A stretch of 36,497 bases of DNA from contig CAMDHY010000036.1 in the NCBI GenBank assembly GCA_945898215.1, forward strand, positions 1-36,497, read 5' to 3'. The translations under genes were made by a program, and so were the position numbers. The notes under the pieces were generated by a model. The model did not search any database. It was not told the origin of the DNA and saw only the letters and a program-made list of their open reading frames with translations. The DNA comes from Pseudoxanthobacter soli DSM 19599. GTDB taxonomy: Bacteria; Pseudomonadota; Alphaproteobacteria; Rhizobiales; Segnochrobactraceae. This document shows positions 8,581 through 15,529 of this stretch, piece by piece (positions within the stretch are counted from its first letter, which is position 1; every line of letters begins with the position of its first letter).

Positions 8581-8630
8581 TCCCTCCCCTGCCAGGGGGA
8601 GGGACAGCCGGCGCAGCCGGCAGGGTGGGG
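8581..8630 (+). repeat. Two-hairpin intergenic repeat, copy A
   Basis: A GC-rich palindrome (8581-8604, CCCTCCCC/GGGGAGGG arms) is followed by CA, a second hairpin GCCGGC-GCA-GCCGGC (8607-8621) and a G-rich tail to 8630. A matching copy lies inverted at 8682-8732. This layout resembles the abundant small palindromic intergenic repeats of Rhizobiales genomes. Confidence 0.75.
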
Positions 8631-8681
8631 CCCGTCAATCCGGAGTGCGACGCTCGTTGAGGTCGCGCCCCTGATTCACGG

Positions 8682-8732
8682 CCCCCCCCCTGACCGCTTC
8701 GCGGTCTGTCCCTCCCCCTGGCAGGGGAGGGA
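8682..8732 (-). repeat. Two-hairpin intergenic repeat, copy B (inverted)
   Basis: Read on the minus strand this copy has the same first palindrome as copy A, then CA, then the second hairpin as GACCGC-GAA-GCGGTC, then a run of G. The first palindrome plus flanks gives a perfect inverted repeat of 30 bp between 8578-8607 and 8706-8735. The second hairpin differs in sequence but keeps its pairing, which suggests selection on structure. Confidence 0.75.
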
Positions 8733-8831
8733 CGCGTCGGCCACCGTTCCGCCCTGCCGACGGATCGCGCTCCCTGCCTCGCCACCCTGTTCGTCGGCGT
8801 CGGCACCTTCCCGATGCCCGCGGAGACGCTC

Positions 8832-8862
8832 TTGACTGAGAGTGCGCTCGAAGCCGTAGCTT
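8832..8862 (+). promoter_or_regulatory. MerR-type promoter/operator with 19-bp spacer
   Basis: A -35 box TTGACT (8832-8837) and a -10 box TAGCTT (8857-8862) are separated by 19 bp. That is the over-long spacing typical of promoters untwisted by MerR-family activators. The spacer carries the near-palindrome GAGTGCGCTC (8840-8849), as in operators of the NmlR/AdhR-like group. It reads directly into the merR gene, so autoregulation is expected. Transcription should begin near 8869, which favours the ATG at 8891 over the GTG at 8873. Confidence 0.75.
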
Positions 8863-8890
8863 CCCGGGCGTCGTGACGAAGCGGGTGCCC

Positions 8891-9697
8891 ATGAAGATCG
8901 GTGAACTGGCGCGGCAGACGGGACTTTCGGCCCACACGATCCGCTATTACGAGCGGATCGGGCTCCTGCCCACTGCCGACCGGGACCGCTCGCGCCAGCG
9001 GGACTGTGACGCCTCCATCCTCACCTGGATCGACTTCCTCGGCCGCCTGAAGACGACCGGCATGCCGATCCGGGAGATGCTGCGCTACGCCGCCCTGCGG
9101 GAGCATGGCGACAGCACGCAAGCCGACCGCCGCACGCTGCTCGAAGAGCACCGGGCGCGCGTTCGCGCCCATGTGAGCGACCTGCAGGCGTGCCTTCTCG
9201 TTCTCGACACCAAGATCGCCGGCTATGCCGGCACGGACGAGAGGATGAAAAGCCATGACGCCACACCACCCGAACGGCGGCGAAAGCCGGCTCGAGCGCG
9301 GACGGCGTGCGCTCGCCGACATCGACGGCGAGGCCGGGGCGAAGGTCATCGACGCGCTCGCCGACATCGCCCCCGACTTCGCCACCTATCTGTTCGAGTT
9401 CCCGTTCGGCGACATCTACAGCCGCCCCGGCCTCGACCTGCGCGCCCGCGAGATCGCCACCATCGCGGCGCTGACGGCGCTCGGCAACGCGACGCCGCAG
9501 CTCAAGGTGCACATCGAGGCGGGGCTGAACGTCGGCCTCACCCGCGCGGAGATCACCGAGGTGATCATCCAGATGGCCGTCTATGCGGGCTTCCCGGCCG
9601 CCCTCAACGGCCTGTTCGCCTGCAAGGAGGTCTTCGCCCACCGCTTCCCCGCCGCGGCGGAGTGCGGGGCGGCGTAGGCGGAGTCACGATCCCTTGA
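8891..9697 (+). CDS. MerR family transcriptional regulator (real protein probably ends near 9260)
   Basis: The N-terminus is a textbook MerR winged helix-turn-helix (KIGELARQTGLSAHTIRYYE, residues 2-21). It is followed by the second DNA-binding part with the family TTGMPIREM helix (55-63) and a long dimerisation helix to about residue 112. Cys39 and Cys101 are the only cysteines in this part. MerR proteins of this class have 120-140 residues. Here no stop codon occurs after the dimerisation helix: the frame continues to 9697 through the whole of the next gene, in a different frame. The arginine-rich 150-residue tail is almost certainly a shadow of that gene, so either translation really continues or the native stop has been lost. 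The ATG at 8891 is preferred because the promoter leaves only a few bases before GTG 8873. It probably regulates itself and the downstream decarboxylase-like gene. Confidence 0.8.
   Translation: MKIGELARQTGLSAHTIRYYERIGLLPTADRDRSRQRDCDASILTWIDFLGRLKTTGMPIREMLRYAALREHGDSTQADRRTLLEEHRARVRAHVSDLQACLLVLDTKIAGYAGTDERMKSHDATPPERRRKPARARTACARRHRRRGRGEGHRRARRHRPRLRHLSVRVPVRRHLQPPRPRPARPRDRHHRGADGARQRDAAAQGAHRGGAERRPHPRGDHRGDHPDGRLCGLPGRPQRPVRLQGGLRPPLPRRGGVRGGVGGVTIP
9255..9677 (+). CDS. Carboxymuconolactone decarboxylase family protein
   Basis: The 140-residue protein matches the gamma-carboxymuconolactone decarboxylase family: a helical fold with the motif REIATIAALTALGNATPQLKVH (about 58-79) and the signature around Ile-Thr-Glu-Val-Ile and YAGFPAALNG (105-114). 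It lacks the CxxC of AhpD-type peroxidase members, so a simple hydrolase, lyase or tautomerase-like role is more likely; the substrate cannot be told. Codon use and family match show this frame, not the overlapping merR extension, is coding here. The ATG at 9255 has GAGAGG upstream. It is likely co-transcribed with and controlled by the MerR regulator, the common arrangement for small aldehyde or quinone stress operons. Confidence 0.88.
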   Translation: MTPHHPNGGESRLERGRRALADIDGEAGAKVIDALADIAPDFATYLFEFPFGDIYSRPGLDLRAREIATIAALTALGNATPQLKVHIEAGLNVGLTRAEITEVIIQMAVYAGFPAALNGLFACKEVFAHRFPAAAECGAA

Positions 9698-9728
9698 CGG
9701 CACCGCTTGTTGCGCAAATATACACAAG
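9694..9728 (+). promoter_or_regulatory. hicAB promoter and putative HicB operator
   Basis: TTGACG (9694-9699) serves as a -35 box. AATATA at 9717-9722 (17-bp spacing) or TATACA at 9719-9724 is the -10 box. The region holds the perfect palindrome TTGCGCAA (9710-9717) inside a larger inverted repeat CTTGT...ACAAG (9706-9710 and 9724-9728). This is the expected place for an autoregulatory antitoxin operator. It lies between the decarboxylase-like gene stop and hicA. Confidence 0.6.
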
Positions 9729-9744
9729 CCGTGGAGCGGAGCGG

Positions 9745-9951
9745 ATGGGCCGGCAGGGTCGACTGACGAAGGTCAGGGAAATCTGCCGCCGTCTGGAGGC
9801 GGAAGGTTGGGTCGCCGTGCGCCAGACGGGCGACCATCGCCACTATCGCCATCCCGAGCGGCCCGGCCTCGTCACCATCGACCTCGGGGCCGGCGAAGTA
9901 CCGATCGGCACGCTCCGCTCGATCTATCGGCAGGCGGGCTGGACATGGTGA
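9745..9951 (+). CDS. hicA: HicA-type mRNA interferase toxin
   Basis: The 68-residue protein fits HicA (YcfA/double-stranded-RNA-binding-like fold) in size and motifs: VREICRRLEAEGW (10-22), then VRQTGDHRHYRHP (24-36), where the His after Gly-Asp corresponds to the catalytic His of HicA toxins. The C-terminal part has the family pattern up to the IGTLRSIYRQAG helix. It is predicted to cleave mRNA and arrest growth when free of HicB. The ATG at 9745 follows a GGAGCGGAGCGG purine stretch. The gene is directly followed by hicB and has its own promoter. Confidence 0.85.
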   Translation: MGRQGRLTKVREICRRLEAEGWVAVRQTGDHRHYRHPERPGLVTIDLGAGEVPIGTLRSIYRQAGWTW

Positions 9952-9977
9952 GCCCGGCCCCAAACAGCGAGACCGCC

Positions 9978-10379
9978 ATGCCGCACACGATCGCCTTCGT
10001 GCACGAGGAAGAGGGCCGATTCGGCATCTCCTTCCCCGACTTCCCCGGCTGCGTGTCGGGCGGCGGCAGCCTCGACGAGGCGGTGTCCCGGGGAGCGGGG
10101 ACACTGGCCTCGCACGTCCAGGCGATGGCCGAGTTCGGCGATCCGATGCCGAGGCTGCGCGGCCGGGCGGAGCTTCTGGCCGACCCCGAGGCCGCCGAGG
10201 CTGCGGCCGACGCGGTCCTCGTCGCCGTTCCGGTCGACCTTCCCGGTCGGGCGGTGCGCGTCAACGTCTCGCTCGACGAGCACCTGCTGAAGCGCATCGA
10301 CGCATCGGCCCGCGCCGCCGGCCAGTCGCGCTCGGCCTATCTGGCGGCTGCGGCCGAGGAAAAGATCCGCCACGGATAG
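9978..10379 (+). CDS. hicB: HicB family antitoxin
   Basis: The 133-residue protein has the N-terminal HicB partial RNase H-like fold, with the signature ISFPDFPGCVSGGGSLDEA (17-35). A C-terminal ribbon-helix-helix-like DNA-binding region follows (RVNVSLDEHLLKRIDASARA and the helix after it, 94-130). It should neutralise HicA and repress the operon. The ATG at 9978 matches the usual HicB N-terminus. An in-frame ATG at 9945 overlaps the hicA stop and would add 11 residues. This is the standard hicA-hicB order. Confidence 0.87.
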   Translation: MPHTIAFVHEEEGRFGISFPDFPGCVSGGGSLDEAVSRGAGTLASHVQAMAEFGDPMPRLRGRAELLADPEAAEAAADAVLVAVPVDLPGRAVRVNVSLDEHLLKRIDASARAAGQSRSAYLAAAAEEKIRHG

Positions 10380-10430
10380 GTCGGACCGGCCCCCGCCCCG
10401 ATAGGGACCGGAACTGCGCAACGCCCACCC

Positions 10431-10919
10431 TCAATCCAGCCACAGCCCCTTCTCGCGGTGCCAGTCCTCGATCGACTGCTCGGGATACTCGTCGAAGGCG
10501 AGGTCGCCGGCGGCAATGGCGGGCACCACCCACGACGCCTTGTCGGCGAGCATCAGGTGGGTGCGCGTCGGCGGCACGGCCAAGTCCGTGTCGATCGCCG
10601 ACGCGAACGGGTGGATGAGCTCCGGCCACGTCGGGTCGTAGAGCCACAAGGCGGTGGCGCAGCGGGTGCAGAAGTTGCGCTCGCCGGTGCTCGTCTCGCA
10701 GTGGCCGCCGCGGTCGATCCCGGCGCGGTAGACACCGATCGCGTCGCGGCCTTCGACCTCCAGCGTGTCGGCGACGGCCGACAGGTTGATGGCGAAGCCG
10801 CCGCCGCCCGCGGTCTTGCGGCAGATCGAGCAGTAGCAGAGCTGGTAGGGCTGTGGGGCGTGGCTCTGCACGCGGAAGCGCACGGCGCCGCAGCGGCAGG
10901 ACCCGTCGAGCGTCATCAT
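10431..10919 (-). CDS. GFA family (glutathione-dependent formaldehyde-activating enzyme-like) zinc protein
   Basis: The 162-residue protein has the full cysteine pattern of the GFA/CENP-V fold: CRC (Cys8, Cys10), CYCSIC (Cys28, Cys30, Cys33) and FCTRC (Cys84, Cys87), which bind two zinc ions. The name is historical; members are diverse and the substrate is unknown, though glutathione adducts are plausible. The C-terminal tail (SIEDWHREKGLWLD region) is typical of alphaproteobacterial members. The start at 10919 begins just before the core; ATG 10916 is equally possible and both follow GGAGGA. The frame is open to 10955. It is a single gene facing the hicAB pair. Confidence 0.88.
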   Translation of the reverse strand: MMTLDGSCRCGAVRFRVQSHAPQPYQLCYCSICRKTAGGGGFAINLSAVADTLEVEGRDAIGVYRAGIDRGGHCETSTGERNFCTRCATALWLYDPTWPELIHPFASAIDTDLAVPPTRTHLMLADKASWVVPAIAAGDLAFDEYPEQSIEDWHREKGLWLD

Positions 10920-11051
10920 CGGAAGGCTTCCTCCTCGTGGGCCGTCAACGGGCACCGGAGCGGCGCGCCGGCGTCTTCACCCCGCCGATTCACGCCTCAG
11001 GGCGCGTCGGCACCATGCCGTCCCGTCACGCCCTTCCGTCACGCCCTTCCA

Positions 11052-11585
11052 TCACACCGCCGTCTTGTCGACCGCCCCCTTGTCCTTGCCGTAGGAGACG
11101 ATGCGGTCGAGGATCGCCAGGATCAGCGCCGAGACGACGAAGGTCAGGTGGATGACGGTCGCCCAGAGGAGCTGGCTCGTCGAGTAGCTCTGCAGGTTGA
11201 GGAACACCTGCAGCAGGTGGATCGACGAGATCGCCACGATCGACGAGGCGACCTTGATCTTCAGGCTGCCGGCGTCGAGCTTGCCGAGCCAGGCGATCTC
11301 GGCGTTGGCGGCGGCCTGGTCGATGCGGCTGACGAAGTTCTCGTAGCCGGCGAGCATCACCATGACGATCAGGCTCGCCACCAGCGCGGCGTCGATCAAG
11401 GCCAGCATGGCGAGGATCATGTCGGCCTCGCCGAGCACGAAAACCGCGCCGGCGATCTTGACGAACTTGGCGATGAAGGAGACGGCGTAGACGACGAGGG
11501 CGGCGGCGAGGCCGAGATAGAAGACGACGAGCACCCAGCGGCTCGCCATCAGCAGCCGTTCGATGAACAGCTCGGCGGACTTCAT
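11052..11585 (-). CDS. YqhA/UPF0114 family membrane protein
   Basis: The 177-residue inner-membrane protein has about four transmembrane helices (near residues 13-38, 48-80, 110-133 and 138-160). The N-terminus (ERLLMASRW) and the central VMLAGYENFVSRID segment are the hallmark of the UPF0114/YqhA family. Its function is unknown. The ATG at 11585 is chosen because it matches the family N-terminus; the frame extends to 11642. It is transcribed alone, 277 bp downstream of the ureohydrolase gene. Confidence 0.85.
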   Translation of the reverse strand: MKSAELFIERLLMASRWVLVVFYLGLAAALVVYAVSFIAKFVKIAGAVFVLGEADMILAMLALIDAALVASLIVMVMLAGYENFVSRIDQAAANAEIAWLGKLDAGSLKIKVASSIVAISSIHLLQVFLNLQSYSTSQLLWATVIHLTFVVSALILAILDRIVSYGKDKGAVDKTAV

Positions 11586-11770
11586 GGACGGAGGCTCCGT
11601 GGAAAGGGGCGGCCATCGACGCGGCCTCGGGGACCACAGCACGCAGATCGCGGCGCCGTCATGACGACGGATGGCCGCGGATTTCGGTCGCGGCGGCGAG
11701 GCTCGCCGCCTTCGCCGCCGACGCGCAGCACCATCAGAGTGGGGCGCGCTGCCCTCTTCCCTTGTTCGAG

Positions 11771-11799
11771 GTCATTCCCGGCCTTGTGCCGGGAATGAC
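11771..11799. repeat. Perfect 12-bp palindromic hairpin repeat
   Basis: GTCATTCCCGGC (11771-11782) and GCCGGGAATGAC (11788-11799) form a perfect stem with the 5-base loop CTTGT. The GTCATTCCCGG core is a very common dispersed intergenic palindrome in Rhizobiales. It lies between the ureohydrolase stop and the yqhA start and could act as a transcript 3' structure for the former. Confidence 0.85.
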
Positions 11800-11862
11800 T
11801 ACGGAGGGGGAGGTGCTGGAGGGACGTGCGGAGGGAGAGGTCCCCCCTGCCCCTGCCCACCC

Positions 11863-12828
11863 TCAGCCCTTGGTCGCCGCCACCCGGTCGGCGAGGAGCG
11901 CGAGGATCTCGAACATCAGGTTGGCGGCGACGAGCGCGGTATTGCCGGACTGGTCGAAGGGCGGCGACACCTCGACGACGTCGGCGCCGACGAAATCGAT
12001 GCCGCGCAGGCCGCGCAGCATCGTCTGCGCTTCGGCCGGCGTGTAGCCGCCCACTTCCGGCGTGCCGGTGCCGGGCGTGAAGGCCGGATCGATCCCGTCG
12101 ACGTCGAAGGAGAGGTAGGTCGGGCCGTCGCCGACGACGCGGCGGGCTTCCGCGATCACCGCGTCCGGACCCATGCGGAAATAGTCCTCGATGTAGATGA
12201 TGCGGATGCCCTGCTCGAGGCCCCAGCGATCGTCGTCGAGGTCGTAGACGGAGCCGCGGATGCCGATCTGGATGACCCGCTTCGGATCGAGCAGGCCCTC
12301 CTCGATGGCGCGGCGGAACGGCGTGCCGTGGGTGTACTTCTCGCCGCCGAAATAGCTGTCCCAGGTGTCGGTGTGGGCGTCGAAGTGGACCATGCCGACC
12401 GGCCTGTCCTTGGCGACGGCGCGCAGCAGCGGCAGCGAGATCAGGTGGTCGCCGCCGGCCGAGAGCGGCCGGATGCCCTTCGCGACGAGCTTGCCCACCG
12501 ACGCCTCGATCTTGGCGAGGCTGTCTTGGAGGTTCGCCGGGTTGATCTCGGCGTCGCCGACATCGGCGCAGTTCGCCTGCTGGAAGGGATAGGTGCCATG
12601 CACGCGGTGGCCGCGGCGGATCATCGCCGACTGGTCGCGGATCTGGCGCGGCCCGTGGCGCGGGCCGGTGCGGTTGGTGACGCCGAGGTCGAACGGCAAG
12701 CCGATCAGGGCGATGTCGAGCTCGTCGAGGCGCGGATCGTCGAGCGGCACGTGCGGCAGCCGCATGAAGGTCGCGATGTGGGAGAAGCGCGGAAAGGGCG
12801 AGATGCCGAGCGGCTGGAAATCCGACAT
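11863..12828 (-). CDS. Agmatinase/guanidino-acid ureohydrolase family enzyme
   Basis: The 321-residue enzyme belongs to the arginase/agmatinase superfamily, which hydrolyses a guanidino group to urea and an amine using two Mn ions. All metal ligands are visible: His128 (GGDH), Asp150, His152 and Asp154 (DAHTD), and Asp242 and Asp244 (FDVDGIDP). The C-terminal ADVVEVSPPFDQSGNTA is the expected agmatinase-type signature. Agmatine is the default substrate, but guanidinobutyrate or guanidinopropionate are credible alternatives, since close paralogues cannot be separated by motif. The ATG at 12828 has GGAG eight bases upstream; the longer frame to 12903 has a non-homologous Arg/Pro tail. bioY lies 103 bp upstream on the same strand. 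Confidence 0.92.
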   Translation of the reverse strand: MSDFQPLGISPFPRFSHIATFMRLPHVPLDDPRLDELDIALIGLPFDLGVTNRTGPRHGPRQIRDQSAMIRRGHRVHGTYPFQQANCADVGDAEINPANLQDSLAKIEASVGKLVAKGIRPLSAGGDHLISLPLLRAVAKDRPVGMVHFDAHTDTWDSYFGGEKYTHGTPFRRAIEEGLLDPKRVIQIGIRGSVYDLDDDRWGLEQGIRIIYIEDYFRMGPDAVIAEARRVVGDGPTYLSFDVDGIDPAFTPGTGTPEVGGYTPAEAQTMLRGLRGIDFVGADVVEVSPPFDQSGNTALVAANLMFEILALLADRVAATKG

Positions 12829-12931
12829 GAAGGTCACTCCGCGGGACGTCGCTGAACGAAAGGCGCCCGGACGCGGGCGCCCGGGCGGTCGATCGTTGGG
12901 CAAGGCGCCGGCCGCAGCCGACGGTGGGCTC

Positions 12932-13534
12932 TCAGAGGCCGCGCAGGCGCTCCAGCGCCGCGATGGCGGTCGGCACCGCGACGGCGGCGAGCGCGATCTT
13001 CACGAGGTCGCCGAGGAGGAAGGGAGTGAGGCCCCAGGCGAGGATCGGCTTGTCCCAGCCGAGCAGCGTGCCGAGCCAGGCCATGCCGAGGGCGAACACC
13101 ACGGCGTCGCCGATCAGCATCGCCGTGCCGAGCTTGACGATCGAGCCGCGCGCCCAGGTCTCGGCGGCGTGGCCGACGATTGCCGCGCAGGCGACGAAGC
13201 CGAGGAGATAGCCACCGGTCGGGCCCATCATGTAGGCGAGGCCGATGCCCTTCTCGGGCGTGCCCTGGAACACCGGCAGGCCGGCGGCACCCTGGGCGAG
13301 GTAGAGGAGGACGGTGGCCACCGCCAGCCGCCAGCCGAAGGCGGCGGCGATCGCCATCACTGCGAACGTCTGCAGGCTCATCTGCACCGGCCAGAACGGC
13401 ACGGTGATCTTCGCCGAGATGGTGAGGAGGAGGCTGCCGGCGACGGCGAGCGCGAGGAAGCGGAACGCCCGCACACCGGCGGTCTCCGGCCAGGCGATAT
13501 CGATCAGGGTGGCGGAGCGGCTCGCGGTCGTCAT
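12932..13534 (-). CDS. bioY: BioY biotin transporter substrate-binding component
   Basis: The 200-residue membrane protein has about six helices and the BioY signatures AKITVPFWPVQMSLQT (41-56), GLPVF (85-89) and GPTGGYLLGF (104-113). BioY is the S component of the ECF biotin transporter and, in several alphaproteobacteria, takes up biotin on its own. No bioM or bioN ATPase gene is adjacent. The ATG at 13534 has GGAGG seven bases upstream. Its promoter is predicted at 13565-13594. Confidence 0.93.
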   Translation of the reverse strand: MTTASRSATLIDIAWPETAGVRAFRFLALAVAGSLLLTISAKITVPFWPVQMSLQTFAVMAIAAAFGWRLAVATVLLYLAQGAAGLPVFQGTPEKGIGLAYMMGPTGGYLLGFVACAAIVGHAAETWARGSIVKLGTAMLIGDAVVFALGMAWLGTLLGWDKPILAWGLTPFLLGDLVKIALAAVAVPTAIAALERLRGL

Positions 13535-13564
13535 CAAGGGCCTCCGGGGTGCGACGCTGCACCA

Positions 13565-13594
13565 GCTATAGGACGGCCAGCGGGAGGTCGGCAA
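13565..13594 (-). promoter_or_regulatory. Putative bioY promoter
   Basis: On the minus strand TTGCCG (13594-13589) and TATAGC (13570-13565) are spaced by 18 bp, 30 bp upstream of the bioY ATG. The -10 box overlaps the palindrome CTATAG (13566-13571), but the full BioR operator (TTATCTATAA-like) is not present. Confidence 0.5.
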
Positions 13595-13766
13595 GCCGCG
13601 GAGGCCGCTCACGGATCGTTCTCGGCCGGGTGTGTCGCCGGAGCGCATCCATCACTGCCGCGGAAGGCACCAGACACGCTCTCGACGGCGGCGGCGGTCC
13701 GCGCGATGCTTCCGCTCCAGCCCTCGGCAGCCGCGCCGACAGTCCAGCCTCACCGCGGAGCGACCC

Positions 13767-14729
13767 ATGGCGAATCAACCCGGCGATATCGATCCGCACG
13801 CGACCGGTTCGCCGGGGGCCACCCGGCAGTCCGCTCCGTGGCGTCCGGTCGCCTGGCAGAGCCGCGACGGCCTGACGCTCTATGGCCGGGTGTGGGGCGA
13901 GGACACCGCGCCGGGCCTGCCGCTGCTCTGCCTGCCGGGCCTCACCCGCAACGCCGACGACTACGACGCGATCGCCGCGACGCTGTCATCCGGCGACACG
14001 CCCCGCCGCGTCATCTGCTTCGACTTCCGCGGCCGCGGCCGCTCGGCGCACGCCCCCGTCGAGACCTACACGCCGCCGACCGAGGCGGACGACACCGCCC
14101 TCGGCCTCGAGGCCCTCGGCATCGATCGCGTCGCGATCCTCGGCACGTCGCGGGGCGGCATGGTGGCGATGGTGCTGGCGCTGACGAAGCCGCAGCTCGT
14201 CGGCGCGGCGATCCTCAACGACATCGCGCCGGTGATCGAGACGGCCGGCCTCCTGCGCATCGCCGGCTATGTCGGCGTGGCGCCGCCGGCCGACTGGAAT
14301 GAGGCGGCGGCGATGCTGCAGGCGTCGCAGGGCGAGATGTTCCCTTCCCTCGACGGAGCCGGCTGGAGGCGCTTCGCCCGCCAGCTCTTCCGCGACGAGG
14401 GCGGCCGGCCGGTGCTCTCCTACGATCCGAAGATCGGCGAGGCGTTCCGGGCGTTCGACCCGGCAAAGCCGATGCAGCCGTTCTGGCCGGCCTTCGAGGC
14501 GCTGGCGGGCGTGCCGGCGATGGTGATCCACGGGGCGCTGTCGGACATCCTGTCGGCGGCGACGGTCGCCGAGATGGCGGCGCGCCACCCGCACCTCACC
14601 GTCCACACCGTCGCCGACGAGGGCCACGCACCGCTGTTGTGGGATGAGCCGACGCAGAGCGCCGTCGCGCACTTCCTCGCCGCAGCCGACGTGCCGCCGC
14701 CGCTGGCCGCCGACCTCTTCACGCTCTGA
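13767..14729 (+). CDS. Alpha/beta hydrolase
   Basis: The 320-residue protein has an alpha/beta hydrolase fold. The nucleophile elbow is GTSRGG with Ser128. The oxyanion region is LPGLTRN (56-62). The acid Asp lies in HGALSDILS, and the His lies in DEGHAPLL near the C-terminus. The cap domain between the strands is helical (about 150-235). This group includes esterases and lactonases; the substrate is not evident. The ATG at 13767 follows GCGGAG. Its last 11 bases overlap the end of the convergent methyltransferase gene. Confidence 0.88.
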   Translation: MANQPGDIDPHATGSPGATRQSAPWRPVAWQSRDGLTLYGRVWGEDTAPGLPLLCLPGLTRNADDYDAIAATLSSGDTPRRVICFDFRGRGRSAHAPVETYTPPTEADDTALGLEALGIDRVAILGTSRGGMVAMVLALTKPQLVGAAILNDIAPVIETAGLLRIAGYVGVAPPADWNEAAAMLQASQGEMFPSLDGAGWRRFARQLFRDEGGRPVLSYDPKIGEAFRAFDPAKPMQPFWPAFEALAGVPAMVIHGALSDILSAATVAEMAARHPHLTVHTVADEGHAPLLWDEPTQSAVAHFLAAADVPPPLAADLFTL

Positions 14730-15492
14730 CGGCGACGATGAACAGCCGCGGGAAGCGCAGGAGCACGGTGCCGTCGACGCGGGGGCGGTAGTCGGCCTCC
14801 AGACGGCGGGCGTAGTCGGCGAGGAAGGCCGGCTTCTCCGCTTCCGTCAACGGCGCGAGATAGGGGCGCAGGCCCGTCGACTTCAGCCATTCGACGATCG
14901 CCGGCACGCCGGCGAGCGGGTGCTGGTAGTGGGTGAGCCAGAGGTCGACCCGGGCGGCGTGGGGCTTCAGGGCGTCGTAGTAGGCCTCGACCGGCGGCAG
15001 GCGCTCGCGACCGATGCCGGCGGCGCGGATCGTCTCCGCCCACGGCCCCGCCTCGGCGGCGTCCCGCATGGCGCGGTGCGAGGGCTCGCCGAGATTGTCG
15101 GGCATCTGCACGGCGAGCACGCCGCCGGGGGCGAGCGCCGCCATCAGGCGCACGAGCACGGCGAGGTGGTCGGGCACCCACTGGAAGACGGCGTTGGCGT
15201 AGAGGAGGTCGACCGGCTCGGCCGGCACCCAGGTCGCGAGATCGGCCTGTTCGAACGCGAGCTTCGGCAGGCGCCTGGCGGCGGCGGCGAGCATCTCGGG
15301 CGACGAGTCGATCCCCATCACGGCCGCCTCGGGGAAGCGGGCGGCGAGGAGCTCGGTCGAGTTGCCGGGACCGCAGCCCATGTCGACGACGCGGCGGGCG
15401 GTGGCGAGGGGAATGTGCGCGAGGAGGTCGGCGGCGGGGCGGGTACGCTCGTCCTCGAACTTCACATAGAGCAACGGGGACCAGGCGCTCAT
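14719..15492 (-). CDS. tam: Trans-aconitate 2-methyltransferase-like SAM methyltransferase
   Basis: The 257-residue protein has the class I SAM motif VVDMGCGPGNST (35-46), the acidic motif MGIDSSPEML (59-68) and motif III VDLLYANAVFQWV (94-106). The N-terminus MSAW-P-YVKFEDERTRPA is the diagnostic start of Tam. That enzyme methylates trans-aconitate, an inhibitor that arises from cis-aconitate in the citric acid cycle. The ATG at 15492 is selected by that N-terminus; the frame extends to 15579. It converges on and overlaps the hydrolase gene by 11 bp. Confidence 0.9.
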   Translation of the reverse strand: MSAWSPLLYVKFEDERTRPAADLLAHIPLATARRVVDMGCGPGNSTELLAARFPEAAVMGIDSSPEMLAAAARRLPKLAFEQADLATWVPAEPVDLLYANAVFQWVPDHLAVLVRLMAALAPGGVLAVQMPDNLGEPSHRAMRDAAEAGPWAETIRAAGIGRERLPPVEAYYDALKPHAARVDLWLTHYQHPLAGVPAIVEWLKSTGLRPYLAPLTEAEKPAFLADYARRLEADYRPRVDGTVLLRFPRLFIVAVRA

Positions 15493-15529
15493 CGGCTCTC
15501 TCCGCTCAGGGGCGCATCGGACGCACCCA

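Noticed and set aside
5697-8835. Long plus-strand frames opposite imuB and imuA
   Set aside because: Same antisense effect; no domain, no plausible start region, and composition typical of shadow frames.
10458-11798. Plus-strand frame opposite the GFA and YqhA genes
   Set aside because: Antisense to two genes with clear family motifs, and its translation is low complexity.
13535-13600. BioR operator upstream of bioY
   Set aside because: Only the CTATAG core is present; the TTATCTATAA-like site is not, so BioR control is not claimed.
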